Shown here: piece by piece, positions 17,649 through 27,178 of the stretch
Numbering within the stretch: position 1 is the first letter of the stretch
Layout of the letters: the number at the start of each line of letters is the position of its first letter
Origin: Verrucomicrobiota bacterium
GTDB taxonomy: Bacteria > Verrucomicrobiota > Verrucomicrobiia > Limisphaerales > UBA1319
NCBI GenBank assembly: GCA_022709905.1
Contig: JAKLHY010000025.1
Coordinates: 27,932-91,931 of the forward strand
Length of the DNA stretch: 64,000 bases
Direction of reading: 5' to 3'
Translations under genes and position numbers: made by a program
The notes under the pieces: generated by a model
The model's input: the letters and a program-made list of their open reading frames with translations, nothing else
Database searches by the model: none
Told to the model about the DNA's origin: nothing

Positions 17649-19120
17649 GTGCCATGCTCCTTTCCATAGACCAAAGCACCTCCGCCACCAAGGCGGTGCT
17701 CTTTGATGACCGGGGCGCGATCCTGGACAAGGCCTCCCGGAACCACCGCCAAATCTACCCGCAGCCCGGCTGGGTCGAACACGATGCCGAGGAAATCTGG
17801 CGAAACACACTCGCGGCGCTCGGCGACCTGGCGGCGCGGCAGGACCTCTCGCGGCTCGCCGGACTGAGCGTGACCAATCAGCGCGAGACCATTGTGGTAT
17901 TTGAGCGCGGCACGGGCCGCCCCTTGCACCACGCCATTGTCTGGCAATGCCGCCGCGGCGACCCAATCTGCCGCGAGCTGCGCGAGGCGGGACACGAAGA
18001 CGCCATCCGCCGCCGCACCGGGCTAAAGCTCGACACCTACTTTTCCGCCTCGAAGCTCAGTTGGCTGGCGCGCCAGGAACCGGGTCTGGCGCGGAAGGTG
18101 CGTGAGGGCGCGGCCTTGATCGGGACGATGGATGCCTACCTGATCTATCGTCTCACCCACGGCACGGTGTTTGCCACCGATGCCACCAACGCCAGCCGCA
18201 CGCTGCTCTACGACATCCAGCGGCTGCGATGGGACGAGGAACTCTGCGCCTTGTTTGAGGTGCCGGCGCGCGCCTTGCCCGAAGTTCGGGACAGCAGCGC
18301 GCGCTTTGGGGAAACCGATGCCGGCGGCATTTTGCCCCGACGCGTCCCGCTGTGCGGGGTCATGGGCGATTCCCAGGCCTCCCTCTTTGCACAGCAATGC
18401 TTTCATCCGGGCATGGTCAAGGCGACCTTCGGCACGGGCACCTCGGTGCTCCTGAACATTGGCCGTGTTTTCACGCTGCCACCGGAGGGCCTGGTGACCG
18501 CCCTGGCCTGGGTCCTGCACAACAAGCCCACGTATGCTTACGAGGGTATCATCAATTTCTCCGCCGCCACCGTGGCGTGGTTGAAAGACCAACTCGGTCT
18601 TATTCGCGACGCCGACGAAACCGAGGCGCTGGCCACGGCCGTCGAGGACAGCGGTGGCGTGTTTCTGGTGCCGGCCTTTGCCGGTCTGAGCGCGCCCTAC
18701 TGGAAACCCGAAGCCCGCGCGGCCATCCTCGGCCTGACCGCCCATACCCGGCGCGAGCACATCGTCCGCGCTGCGCTGGAAAGCATTGGCTACCAGCTTC
18801 GCGAGGTGTTGGACTTGATGAAGACCGGCGCCGGGGTTTCGGTTCAATCGCTGCACGGCGACGGTGGCCCCACGGCCAACCGTTTTCTGATGCAATTCGT
18901 TGCCGGCCTCTGCGGCGCCGAATTGCGCGTGTCCAATGTACCCGAATCCTCGGCCTGGGGGGCGGCATCCGCCGGCCTGCTGGGTCTGGGTTTGGCGCCT
19001 TCGCTCGACGCGCTCGCCGCTTTGCCGCGCGCGTGGACCACGTATCAACCGCGCCTGACGCCGGAACAGGCCCGCCAGCTGCTTGAAGGTTGGCAGGCGG
19101 CGGTGAAAAGGGTTATATAA
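17645..19120 (+). CDS. FGGY-family carbohydrate kinase (glycerol kinase-like)
   Basis: A 491-residue two-domain kinase of the ASKHA fold. The start overlaps the transketolase stop. Motifs: phosphate-1 loop LLSIDQSTSATKAVLFD; the substrate-contact TNQRETIVVFE and IVWQCRRG also found in glycerol kinase; GVMGDSQASLF, whose Asp near residue 241 is the likely catalytic base; FGTGTSVLLNIG; and the FGGY C-terminal signature LHGDGGPTANRFLMQFVAG. Sequence resemblance is to GlpK, but the setting between a split transketolase and a ribose-type sugar importer argues for a ketopentose such as D-apulose. Glycerol remains possible; no glycerol facilitator or dehydrogenase is nearby. Confidence 0.88.
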   Translation: MSAMLLSIDQSTSATKAVLFDDRGAILDKASRNHRQIYPQPGWVEHDAEEIWRNTLAALGDLAARQDLSRLAGLSVTNQRETIVVFERGTGRPLHHAIVWQCRRGDPICRELREAGHEDAIRRRTGLKLDTYFSASKLSWLARQEPGLARKVREGAALIGTMDAYLIYRLTHGTVFATDATNASRTLLYDIQRLRWDEELCALFEVPARALPEVRDSSARFGETDAGGILPRRVPLCGVMGDSQASLFAQQCFHPGMVKATFGTGTSVLLNIGRVFTLPPEGLVTALAWVLHNKPTYAYEGIINFSAATVAWLKDQLGLIRDADETEALATAVEDSGGVFLVPAFAGLSAPYWKPEARAAILGLTAHTRREHIVRAALESIGYQLREVLDLMKTGAGVSVQSLHGDGGPTANRFLMQFVAGLCGAELRVSNVPESSAWGAASAGLLGLGLAPSLDALAALPRAWTTYQPRLTPEQARQLLEGWQAAVKRVI

Positions 19121-19154
19121 TGGCACACTCATGAAGCGCCCACATTGAACCCCC

Positions 19155-20144
19155 ATGAAACGAATCACCTTCTTTCAAACGCTCGTCGCAGTCGTTGCCG
19201 CCGCCCTCGTGTTGACCGCGTGCAAAAAGTCATCCTCCGACGCCTCCCCCGACGGCGGCCCGCCGCGTATCGCGGTGGTCATTTCCACGCTGAACAACCC
19301 GTGGTTTGTCGTCCTGGCTGAAACGGCGCGCGATCACGCCAAGAGCCTGGGTTACGCGGCAACGGTTTTTGATTCCCAGAACGATCCAGCCAAGGAGGCC
19401 GCGCACTTTGAGAACATCAATGCCTCCCGCTACGCCGCCATTCTGTTCAACCCCACGGATGCCGACGGTTCCATTGCCAATGTGCGCAAAGCCAAGGCCG
19501 CCGGCATCCCGGTGTTTTGCATGGACCGCGAAATCAACGCCACCGACGCCGCCACCTCGCAGATTCTTTCCGACAACTACTCCGGCTGTGTGGCCCTGGG
19601 GCAGTATTTCGTCAAACAAGTTGGCACTCAGGGCAAGTACATCGAGTTGCTTGGCTTGGTGGGCGACAACAACACGTGGAACCGATCGAAGGGTTTTCAT
19701 AGCGTGGTGGACCGCTACCCCGGACTTAAGATGGTCGCGCAGCAGAGCGCCGATTTCGACCGCGCCCGCGCGCTCGAGGTGACGGAATCGCTGCTCCAGG
19801 CGCACGGCGACATTGACGCCCTGTTTTGCGGCAACGACGCCATGGCCATGGGCGCTTACCAGGCCCTGCTGGCTGCCGGCAAGGCGGACCAGGTGAAGGT
19901 GTTTGGCTTCGACGGTGCAGACGACGTGGTGCGGCTCATTGCCGAGGGCAAGATCGCCGCCACCGGCATGCAATTTCCCAAGGTCATGGCTCGCACCGCC
20001 GCCGAGTCGGCCCACAAATACCTCATGGGCGAACGCCATTTCCCGCAGAAGAACCCCGTCGCGGTCGAGTTGGTGACGCGGGAAAACGTCTCCCGCTACG
20101 GCGATTATGGCCGGCGCGACGACACCTCCAAGCCGGCGCAATGA
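19155..20144 (+). CDS. RbsB-like sugar ABC transporter substrate-binding lipoprotein
   Basis: A 329-residue exported protein with a lipoprotein signal whose lipobox LVLTAC places the lipid-modified Cys at residue 23. The mature protein is a periplasmic-binding type 1 fold: RIAVVISTLNNPWFVVLAE, the hinge-side AAILFNPTDADGS, ELLGLVGDNNTWNRSKGF, DALFCGNDAMAMGAYQALLA and KVFGFDGADDVV, all close to ribose-binding-protein consensus. It delivers a sugar or polyol to the RbsA/RbsC pair encoded two genes on. In many genomes this subfamily travels with a DUF2291 protein, as here. The stop codon overlaps the DUF2291 start. Confidence 0.93.
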   Translation: MKRITFFQTLVAVVAAALVLTACKKSSSDASPDGGPPRIAVVISTLNNPWFVVLAETARDHAKSLGYAATVFDSQNDPAKEAAHFENINASRYAAILFNPTDADGSIANVRKAKAAGIPVFCMDREINATDAATSQILSDNYSGCVALGQYFVKQVGTQGKYIELLGLVGDNNTWNRSKGFHSVVDRYPGLKMVAQQSADFDRARALEVTESLLQAHGDIDALFCGNDAMAMGAYQALLAAGKADQVKVFGFDGADDVVRLIAEGKIAATGMQFPKVMARTAAESAHKYLMGERHFPQKNPVAVELVTRENVSRYGDYGRRDDTSKPAQ

Positions 20145-20785
20145 CCCCGCAGCGGCATACCCGGTGGCTCGGTTGGGCGGCGGCCATGGCAGTCGCAGCC
20201 ATGGTCTTTTGGGTGCTGCCGCCTTTACGGGTCGTGCGCTTGTCCGCCACACGCCACCAGGCCGCCGGAGCGGCCTTTGATGCGGAAGCCTTCGTGGAGA
20301 AGTTTTGGCGCGACCAGCTGCTGAACCCGGACACGCCCGCGCTTGAAGCGAATCGGCTGGTCCAGTTGTTGCGCGAAAATCCCGCCGCCGCCGCCGAGCT
20401 GGGACGCCGTCTCGGCTTCAGCCGCAACACCAGTTATTTCATCCGCGGCGCCGGCCGCGTTGCGGCGGTGGTCCCGGACGCGGTGTCCCTGTTTTTGGAG
20501 GGCGACCGCGAGGAGGTCAGCGTGGTCATCGAGACCGGACCCGTCTTTGGCAACGCCATCCGGGACGGTTCGGGTTTGCTGGATGTGAATCTGTTTCCCA
20601 ATTCGCAGGACTTTAATGCCATCTCCGGCGCGTTAAACCGCCGGGTCGAGGCGGAGGTTTTGCCTCATTTGAAAGCCCAGGCGGCGGTGGGGCGGCGGAT
20701 CAATTTTATTGGCGGGGTGGAGGTGGGGGACCCCGCCCATGCGCTGCCGTTGCGCGTCGTGCCGGTCCGCATCGAAGTGCCATGA
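20141..20785 (+). CDS. DUF2291 membrane-anchored protein of the sugar transporter
   Basis: I chose the ATG at 20141, which overlaps the preceding stop (ATGA); a longer frame upstream is only a shadow of the binding-protein gene. The 214-residue product has one N-terminal membrane segment (LGWAAAMAVAAMVFWVL) and a soluble domain with EAFVEKFWRDQLLN, VVIETGPVFGNAIRDGSGLL and FNAISGALNRRVEAEVLP, which match DUF2291. Family members lie between the binding protein and ATPase of ribose-type ABC systems. Their function is unknown; an accessory role in ligand capture is likely. The stop overlaps the start of the ATPase gene. Confidence 0.88.
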   Translation: MTPQRHTRWLGWAAAMAVAAMVFWVLPPLRVVRLSATRHQAAGAAFDAEAFVEKFWRDQLLNPDTPALEANRLVQLLRENPAAAAELGRRLGFSRNTSYFIRGAGRVAAVVPDAVSLFLEGDREEVSVVIETGPVFGNAIRDGSGLLDVNLFPNSQDFNAISGALNRRVEAEVLPHLKAQAAVGRRINFIGGVEVGDPAHALPLRVVPVRIEVP

Positions 20786-22317
20786 GCGATCGGGAGGACA
20801 TCGTGCTCGAGGCGCGGCACATCGCGAAAGCCTTTCCAGGTGTGCTGGCGCTTGAGGACGCGCATCTGACGCTGCGGCGCGGACGCCTGATGGCTCTGCT
20901 GGGCGAGAACGGCGCGGGCAAATCCACGCTGATGAGCATTCTGGCCGGGGCGCAGCCGCCGGATTCAGGCATGCTGCGGGTCGAGGGGCGGGAAGTCCGA
21001 TTTACCCATCCCGGCGAGGCGCGCGACGCGGGCATCGCCATGATTCACCAGGAGCTCAGCCTGGTCCCGCATCTGACCGTCGCGGAGAACATATTTTTGG
21101 GACGCGAGCCGCTGACCCGCTGCCGCCTGGTGGACCGCGCGGCCATGCGCCGGCGGGCGGCTGAACTCTTGAAACAACTCGACTTGCAGGCGTCGCCGGA
21201 CGCGCCGGTCGAGACCCTGCGCGTGGGCGAACAACAGGGAGTCGAGATCGCGCGGGCCCTTTCGGGCCAGGCGCGGGTCATCATCATGGACGAGCCGACG
21301 TCCGCGCTGAGCAAGCATGAGATCGAAGTGCTGCAGGAGCTTATTCTCGATTTGAAACGGCGCGGGGTGGCGCTGGTGTACATCACCCACAAACTCGAGG
21401 AGCTGGATCGGATTGCCGACGACGCCACCGTAATGCGCGACGGACGCGTGGCCGGCGAGGCGTCTTTCAAGGACCTGACCCGCGAGCAGATCGTGCGCTG
21501 GATGGTCGGGCGGGACTTGAGCGCGTGGCATGCGCGGACGCCGGCGCCCTTGGGAGACGAGGCGCTGCGGGTGACCGGCATTTCCCTGCGCCATCCCGAG
21601 CGGCCCGGCGACTGGCTGCTGCGCGACATCTCGTTCACCGTCCGGCGCGGCGAAGTGCTGGGCATTTTTGGCCTGATGGGCGCTGGCCGGACGGAGCTGC
21701 TGGAAGTCCTGTTCGGATTGCACCCAGCGGCGGCTTCCGGCGAGATTTGCCTGGGCGGTCGCAAAGTTCACATCACGTCTCCCGCCGCAGCCATCGCGCA
21801 CGGGCTGGCGCTGGCGCCCGAGGACCGCAAGCGCGAGGGCCTGGTGCTCGAAATGAGCGTCGGCGAAAACACCAGCCTGGCGAGCATGCGCCAGGTGACG
21901 CGGTTTGGCTGGATCCGCAACCGCGCCGAGCGCCGGCATGTCCAGCGTTTCCTCGAACGCTTTCGCGTGAAGACGCCCTCGCTGGAGCAGCGCATCGGCC
22001 ATCTCAGCGGAGGCAATCAGCAGAAGGTTATTTTGGGCAAGTGGCTGGCCACCCGCCCGCAGGTGCTGCTGTTGGATGAACCCACGCGGGGCATTGACGT
22101 CAACGCCAAGCGGGAGTTGTACGAGTTGCTGGACGAACTCACCGCCGAGGGGCTGGCTGTCGTCCTGGTGTCGTCCGAACTGCCCGAGATTCTGGCCATG
22201 GCCGACCGCCTGGTGGTGCTGTGCGAGGGCCGGAAGACTGCGGAGTTGTGCCGCGCCGACGCCACCAGTGAACAGGTCATGCAGGTGGCACTGCCCCAGG
22301 GAAAGGAGGCTGCATGA
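20782..22317 (+). CDS. RbsA-like sugar ABC transporter ATPase (two NBDs)
   Basis: A 511-residue duplicated ATPase. The first nucleotide-binding domain has Walker A GENGAGKST, a signature region LRVGEQQGVEIARAL (the LSGGQ is replaced) and Walker B VIIMDEPTSAL. The second has a degenerate Walker A-like FGLMGAGRTELLEV, a strong signature LSGGNQQKVILGKWL and Walker B VLLLDEPTRGID. This asymmetry is normal for RbsA/MglA/XylG proteins. It starts on an ATGA overlap with DUF2291 and ends on an ATGA overlap with the permease, so the four transport genes are fully coupled. Confidence 0.95.
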   Translation: MSDREDIVLEARHIAKAFPGVLALEDAHLTLRRGRLMALLGENGAGKSTLMSILAGAQPPDSGMLRVEGREVRFTHPGEARDAGIAMIHQELSLVPHLTVAENIFLGREPLTRCRLVDRAAMRRRAAELLKQLDLQASPDAPVETLRVGEQQGVEIARALSGQARVIIMDEPTSALSKHEIEVLQELILDLKRRGVALVYITHKLEELDRIADDATVMRDGRVAGEASFKDLTREQIVRWMVGRDLSAWHARTPAPLGDEALRVTGISLRHPERPGDWLLRDISFTVRRGEVLGIFGLMGAGRTELLEVLFGLHPAAASGEICLGGRKVHITSPAAAIAHGLALAPEDRKREGLVLEMSVGENTSLASMRQVTRFGWIRNRAERRHVQRFLERFRVKTPSLEQRIGHLSGGNQQKVILGKWLATRPQVLLLDEPTRGIDVNAKRELYELLDELTAEGLAVVLVSSELPEILAMADRLVVLCEGRKTAELCRADATSEQVMQVALPQGKEAA

Positions 22318-23294
22318 GCTTGACAGGTCCCCAGGGCCGCCCATGGCTGGCGCGGTCACAATCCCTCATCGCCCTGGCGCTGATGGTGCTGGTCATGAGT
22401 GTGCTGTCGGACAAATTCCTCACGCCGGAAAACGGTTGGAACATCCTGCGGCAAATCTCGGTGAACCTCTGTCTTTCGATTGGGATGACGCTGATCATTC
22501 TTTCAGGAGGAATTGACCTGTCCGTGGGCGCGATCCTCGCGCTGGCAGGCGCGGTGGCGGCCGGGGTGTTGAAACACGGCCTGCCGCTGCTGCGGTTTGA
22601 CCTGCTGCTGCAGTTCACGGTGTTCGGCGCCATGCTGGCCGGCGTGCTGGTGGGGGTGGCTTGCGGCTGGTTCAACGGCTTTGTCATTACCCGTTTCAAA
22701 CTGCCCCCCTTTGTGGCCACCCTGGGCATGTTCAGCATTGCCCGAGGCCTGACCATGTTGTGGACGGGCGGTTTCCCCATCACCGGGCTCGGGCCGGAAT
22801 TCGGTTTCCTGGGCACCGGGATCTTGCTGGGGGCGCCCATGCCGGTATGGATCACGGCGGTGCTGGTGGCGGTGTTTGCGCTGGTCATGCGCAAGACCCC
22901 GTTTGGCCGGCACCTCTACGCCGTGGGCGGCAATGAACGCGCGGCATTGCTAACCGGCCTCAATGTCAAACGCGTCAAGCTGCTGGCCTACACCCTCGGT
23001 GGCGGTCTGGCGGGGATGGCCGGGCTGATGGTCACAGCCCGACTGGACTCCGCGCAACCCAATGCCGGGCTGGGCTACGAGCTGGATTCGATTGCCGCGG
23101 TGGTGATCGGCGGCACCTCGCTTTCGGGCGGCCGCGGCTCGGTGCTCGGCACGGTGCTGGGCTGCCTGATCATTGGGGTGCTGAACAATGGTCTGTTTTT
23201 GTTGAATGTCTCGCCTTTCTGGCAGCAGGTGGTGAAGGGTTTTGTGATCCTTGCCGCCGTTGCCATTGACAAGCTGAACGCCCGCCATACATAA
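22314..23294 (+). CDS. RbsC-like sugar ABC transporter permease
   Basis: A 326-residue polytopic membrane protein of the ribose-type permease family. Seen: LSIGMTLIILSGGIDLSVGA with the conserved GGIDLSVG, FNGFVITRFKLPPFVATLG, the cytoplasmic coupling stretch TPFGRHLYAVGGNERAALLT, and GGTSLSGGRGSVLGTVLG near the end. It pairs with the RbsA-like ATPase directly upstream. No second permease gene follows, so it probably works as a homodimer like RbsC. Confidence 0.95.
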   Translation: MSLTGPQGRPWLARSQSLIALALMVLVMSVLSDKFLTPENGWNILRQISVNLCLSIGMTLIILSGGIDLSVGAILALAGAVAAGVLKHGLPLLRFDLLLQFTVFGAMLAGVLVGVACGWFNGFVITRFKLPPFVATLGMFSIARGLTMLWTGGFPITGLGPEFGFLGTGILLGAPMPVWITAVLVAVFALVMRKTPFGRHLYAVGGNERAALLTGLNVKRVKLLAYTLGGGLAGMAGLMVTARLDSAQPNAGLGYELDSIAAVVIGGTSLSGGRGSVLGTVLGCLIIGVLNNGLFLLNVSPFWQQVVKGFVILAAVAIDKLNARHT

Positions 23295-23309
23295 ACACCT
23301 CCCCCCACT

Positions 23310-24734
23310 ATGAAAAACCCTGTTCTCACCTTGATTCTGGCCGCCGGTTGCGCGTGCGCCTCGCTGGCGCAGACTGACCGGCAGCGCGTCTTCGTTCTCA
23401 CGGACATCTCGAACGAACCGGATGACGAGGAATCCATGGTGCGCTTTCTCGTCTATGCCAACGAGTACGACATCGAAGGACTGGTGGCGACGACCAGCAC
23501 ATGGCTGCGCCAGACTACCCGCGTGGACCTGATCCACCGCCAGCTTGATGCCTACGCCCAGGCGCGGCCCAATTTGCTGAAGCACGCACCGGGCTTTCCC
23601 TCCGTCGATTCGCTCCGCAAGGTCACGGCCGTGGGTCAATCCGCTTACGGCCTTGCCGCCATGGGGCGGGGCAAGTCCACCCCCGGCTCTCGCCTCCTGC
23701 TGGCCGCCGCGGACAAAACGGACGAGCGCCCCCTGTGGGTGAGCATCTGGGGCGGCGCCAACACGCTCGCCCAGGCGCTCTTCGACGCACGCCAGGAACG
23801 CGCGCCGGAAGCGATCAAGTCCCTCGTTGCCCGATTGCGCGTTTACACGATCTCGGACCAGGACGACTCCGGACCGTGGCTGCGCCGCGAATTCCCAAGC
23901 CTGTTTTACATCGTCAGTCCAAGCGGCGCCGACTGGAAGGAGTATTGGCGCGCGACCTGGACCGGCATCAGCGGCGACCGTCACTACAAAAACGGTCCGA
24001 GCCACAAATTTCATCTGGTGGAAAACCCGTGGCTGGAGGAGAACATCATCAAGAACCACGGCCCGCTGGGGGCGCTTTACCCGCGGCTCGAATACATCAT
24101 GGAAGGCGACACTCCATCGTTCCTTGGCCTGATCAACAACGGCCTCGGCTGGCACATGAATCCGGCTTACGGCGGTTGGGGCGGACGCTACGCGCTGTAT
24201 CATGCTTATGGCGAAACGCGTCCCATCTGGACCAACAATCAGGACAGCCGCGACACCGTCACCGCCGACAACGGCCAGACCCAATGCACGGACATGGCCA
24301 CCATCTGGCGCTGGCGCGAGAATTTTCAGCATGACTTCGCTGCCCGTATGGAGTGGTGCGTGGCCGAGGATTATCAGAAGGCCAACCACAATCCCATCGC
24401 AGTGCTCAACGGCGATTCGACCAAGCGCGTGTTGGATATCACTGCGAAACCTGGCGAAAGCGTGACCCTCTCTGCCGAGGGCACGCGTGACCCCGACGGC
24501 GACGCCATCGAAACGCGCTGGTGGATTTATCCGGAGGCCAGCACCGTGCGCGATGCGCGCGGTCACCAGTTCCCGTCCAACGTCGCGCTGAGTGACGTCA
24601 GCGGGCTGACCACGCGCCTCACCGCGCCGGCGGTTCAACAGCCGGCCACGATTCACATCATTCTGGAAGTGCAAGACCGCGGCACGCCGCGTCTGTGGTC
24701 CTACCGGCGTGCCATTGTCACGATCAAACCATGA
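23310..24734 (+). CDS. Sde182-like / DUF1593 nucleoside-hydrolase-fold protein with C-terminal Ig-like domain (paralog 3)
   Basis: A 474-residue secreted protein with a signal peptide (LTLILAAGCACASLAQ). The catalytic-type cluster reads VLTDISNEPDDEESMVRFLV, followed by YANEYDIEGLVATTS and LWVSIWGGANTLAQALF. The last 110 residues (from LNGDSTKRVLDITAKPGES through DPDGDAIETRWWIYPEAST) form the Ig-like C-terminal Sde182 domain, absent from paralog 2. It begins 15 bases after the permease stop and its own stop overlaps the DUF5060 gene start, so this secreted enzyme is co-expressed with the importer. Confidence 0.9.
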   Translation: MKNPVLTLILAAGCACASLAQTDRQRVFVLTDISNEPDDEESMVRFLVYANEYDIEGLVATTSTWLRQTTRVDLIHRQLDAYAQARPNLLKHAPGFPSVDSLRKVTAVGQSAYGLAAMGRGKSTPGSRLLLAAADKTDERPLWVSIWGGANTLAQALFDARQERAPEAIKSLVARLRVYTISDQDDSGPWLRREFPSLFYIVSPSGADWKEYWRATWTGISGDRHYKNGPSHKFHLVENPWLEENIIKNHGPLGALYPRLEYIMEGDTPSFLGLINNGLGWHMNPAYGGWGGRYALYHAYGETRPIWTNNQDSRDTVTADNGQTQCTDMATIWRWRENFQHDFAARMEWCVAEDYQKANHNPIAVLNGDSTKRVLDITAKPGESVTLSAEGTRDPDGDAIETRWWIYPEASTVRDARGHQFPSNVALSDVSGLTTRLTAPAVQQPATIHIILEVQDRGTPRLWSYRRAIVTIKP

Positions 24735-27178
24735 AAACCATCCAAACCCTGCTTCTAATAGCCGGCCTCACGATGGCGGCGCACGCCGCTGAACGCTGGG
24801 GCGTCTTTGAACTCACCCTTTCGGGGCCTGTGGCGGGCAATCCTTATCTCGACGTGCAATGGTCCGCCACATTTGCTCAGGGCGACCGGCGCATTGCCGT
24901 GCCGGGCTTCTGGGATGGCGGCGGCACGTACAAGGCGCGCTTCAGCCCGCCCACCACCGGCGAGTGGCAATATAAAACGGCGAGCAACGTGCCAGAACTG
25001 CATGGCAAAAGCGGCCGGTTCACCGCCACCGTGCCCACCGCCGGCAACCGCGGCCCGATCGAGGTCTTCGACACCTTCTATCTCCGTTATGCCGACGGCA
25101 CGCCCTACCACCCATTCGGCACCACCTGTTACGTTTGGACGCACCAAAACCGCGAGTTGCAGGAACAGACCCTCAAAACCCTGGCGGCGTCGCCCTTCAA
25201 CAAGATTCGCTTCTGCGTCTTTCCCAAGAGTTACGTCTACAACAAAAACGAGCCGGAGTTCTTTGCGTTTCAGAAGGGCGCGAACGGCAAGTTCGACTTC
25301 AGCCGGCCCGATCCGGCTTTTTGGCGGCACTTCGAGCAGCGAATCCAGGACTTGCAGAAACTCGGCATCGAGGCGGACCTCATTCTGTGGCATCCTTACG
25401 ACCGCTGGGGCTTCGCCGACATGAGCGACGAGGAGGATGACCGTTATCTGCGATATTGCATCGCGCGCCTGAGCGCCTTCCGCAATGTCTGGTGGTCGCT
25501 GGCCAACGAATACGACTTCATGACCGAACAGCGCCCGGGGCACCGCGGCAACAAGCAATGGGAAGATTGGGACCGATTCTTCGAGATTCTGCAAAAAGAA
25601 GATCCGCATCAGCGGTTGCGCGGCATCCACAACGGCAGCAAGTGGTACGACCACACCAAAGGTTGGGTGACCCATGCCAGCCTCCAGACCTCGGACATGA
25701 ACGCCGGGTTCCGCTTCCGCAACCAGTATCAGAAGCCGATCATTTACGACGAGTGCCGGTATGAGGGCAACATCCCGCAGGGCTGGGGCAACCTCACCCC
25801 GCGGGAAATGACCCAGAAATTCTGGCTGGGCACCCTCAGCGGCTGCTACGTGGGCCACGGCGAGACTTACAAGCACCCGGAAGACATCCTGTGGTGGGCC
25901 AAAGGCGGGGTGTTGCATGGCGAAAGCCCGCAACGCATTCAGTGGCTCAAGGACCTTATGGCGCAGGCGCCGCCCTTTCACGAACTGCGGCCGTTGGGCG
26001 ATGGCAAGGGCCGGTTTGTGCTGGCCAAGCCGGAGACATTCTATCTGGTTTATTGTGCCAACACGCGATCCCAGGCGATCGAACTGGCCGGTGCGCGTCC
26101 CTACAAGGTGGATCTCATTGATCCATGGGCCATGACGATCACGCCCGCTGGCACCGCGCGGCCGGGAACCTATACCCTGATGCCGCCGTCCTCGGACAGG
26201 GTCTTCCGCCTGACTCCCTACGCGCCGGGCGAGGCGCTGCGGCCGGAGCTGCGCATTGAACCGCCCAGCGTGGAAGGTCTGGCGCCGCTCACGGTCTCCT
26301 TCAAGGCATCGGGGGGCGCGGGACGGGTGGAATGGGACCTGGGTGACGGCACGAAGGCCACCGGCGCCAACGCGCGGCACACGTTCCAAAAACCGGGGGT
26401 GCACCTGGTCAAAGCCATTCTGACGGACGCGGCCGGCAAGGTCGCGGCGGTGGCCTATGCGCAAGCGGTGGCCGACCGGGTCTCGGACCAGCCGATCGTG
26501 CGCGTTGGCTTTACGTCGGGCGAGACGCCGCCCCTGCAATTTCACGGCTCAGCCAGGCGCGGCGCCAACGGCGCGTTGACATTGACCGACGCCGCGCCGT
26601 GGGGCTGGGTGCAGGCCGGCGACAAGCCGTTGGAAGAGTTGCGCGGCCTCCGCTCGTTCACCATCAGCGGTTGGCTGCGTGCGGGCAATCTGACCATGGG
26701 CTCCGGTGGCAACCGGATTGTGCACTGCTTGAAAGGCGAAATCGATGGCGTCGACCTGGTTTGCCTGGCCGACGGGCGGTTGCGGCTGGCGGTCAACCAA
26801 TGGCCGGACAGCGTTCGCAATGACAGCTCGTCGGGGAAATTGGTGGCGGGCAAGTGGACTTACTTTGCGGTCACCTATGACGCCGAGGCGCCGGGCGAAA
26901 ACGTCGCCTGGTATTTCAGCGCGCCCCAGGAGACGCCCGGCAAGGTGGAGATTGCCTTGGACCGCAGGACCGCTTATCGCAACGGTCCGTTGGGGGCTGA
27001 GGTCGAGGGCCTGGCGATCGGGAACTTCAATCGCACGATGCAGGGTCACGGCCTGGACCGGCAGTTTCGTGGCGAGATTCTGGGACTCCAAATCTTCGGC
27101 AGCCGAGTGAGCCGCCGGGGTGCAATGGATCTGCAGGAAATCACCAAACATGCCCATGACTTTCAAGGGCAGCGATGA
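24731..27178 (+). CDS. Secreted DUF5060 / DUF4038-type glycosidase with PKD and LamG domains
   Basis: I chose the ATG at 24731 (ATGA overlap with the preceding stop; signal peptide LLLIAGLTMAAHAA). The product has about 815 residues. Order: DUF5060 beta-sandwich (RWGVFELTLSGPVAGNPYLD, FWDGGGTYKARFSPP) to about residue 95; a TIM-barrel glycosidase domain of the DUF4038 type (YADGTPYHPFGTTCYVWTHQ, VWWSLANEYDFM, with the Glu a candidate acid/base, and PIIYDECRYEGNIPQGWG, with a candidate nucleophile Glu); a PKD domain near residues 500-580 (RVEWDLGDGTKATG); and a terminal LamG of about 190 residues. It closes the operon and probably frees the sugar that the transporter imports. Exact family and substrate unknown. 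Confidence 0.85.
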   Translation: MKTIQTLLLIAGLTMAAHAAERWGVFELTLSGPVAGNPYLDVQWSATFAQGDRRIAVPGFWDGGGTYKARFSPPTTGEWQYKTASNVPELHGKSGRFTATVPTAGNRGPIEVFDTFYLRYADGTPYHPFGTTCYVWTHQNRELQEQTLKTLAASPFNKIRFCVFPKSYVYNKNEPEFFAFQKGANGKFDFSRPDPAFWRHFEQRIQDLQKLGIEADLILWHPYDRWGFADMSDEEDDRYLRYCIARLSAFRNVWWSLANEYDFMTEQRPGHRGNKQWEDWDRFFEILQKEDPHQRLRGIHNGSKWYDHTKGWVTHASLQTSDMNAGFRFRNQYQKPIIYDECRYEGNIPQGWGNLTPREMTQKFWLGTLSGCYVGHGETYKHPEDILWWAKGGVLHGESPQRIQWLKDLMAQAPPFHELRPLGDGKGRFVLAKPETFYLVYCANTRSQAIELAGARPYKVDLIDPWAMTITPAGTARPGTYTLMPPSSDRVFRLTPYAPGEALRPELRIEPPSVEGLAPLTVSFKASGGAGRVEWDLGDGTKATGANARHTFQKPGVHLVKAILTDAAGKVAAVAYAQAVADRVSDQPIVRVGFTSGETPPLQFHGSARRGANGALTLTDAAPWGWVQAGDKPLEELRGLRSFTISGWLRAGNLTMGSGGNRIVHCLKGEIDGVDLVCLADGRLRLAVNQWPDSVRNDSSSGKLVAGKWTYFAVTYDAEAPGENVAWYFSAPQETPGKVEIALDRRTAYRNGPLGAEVEGLAIGNFNRTMQGHGLDRQFRGEILGLQIFGSRVSRRGAMDLQEITKHAHDFQGQR

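Noticed and set aside
22950..24674. 574-codon minus-strand open frame
   Set aside because: Lies opposite the permease and Sde182-like genes, both with strong motifs; antisense shadow.
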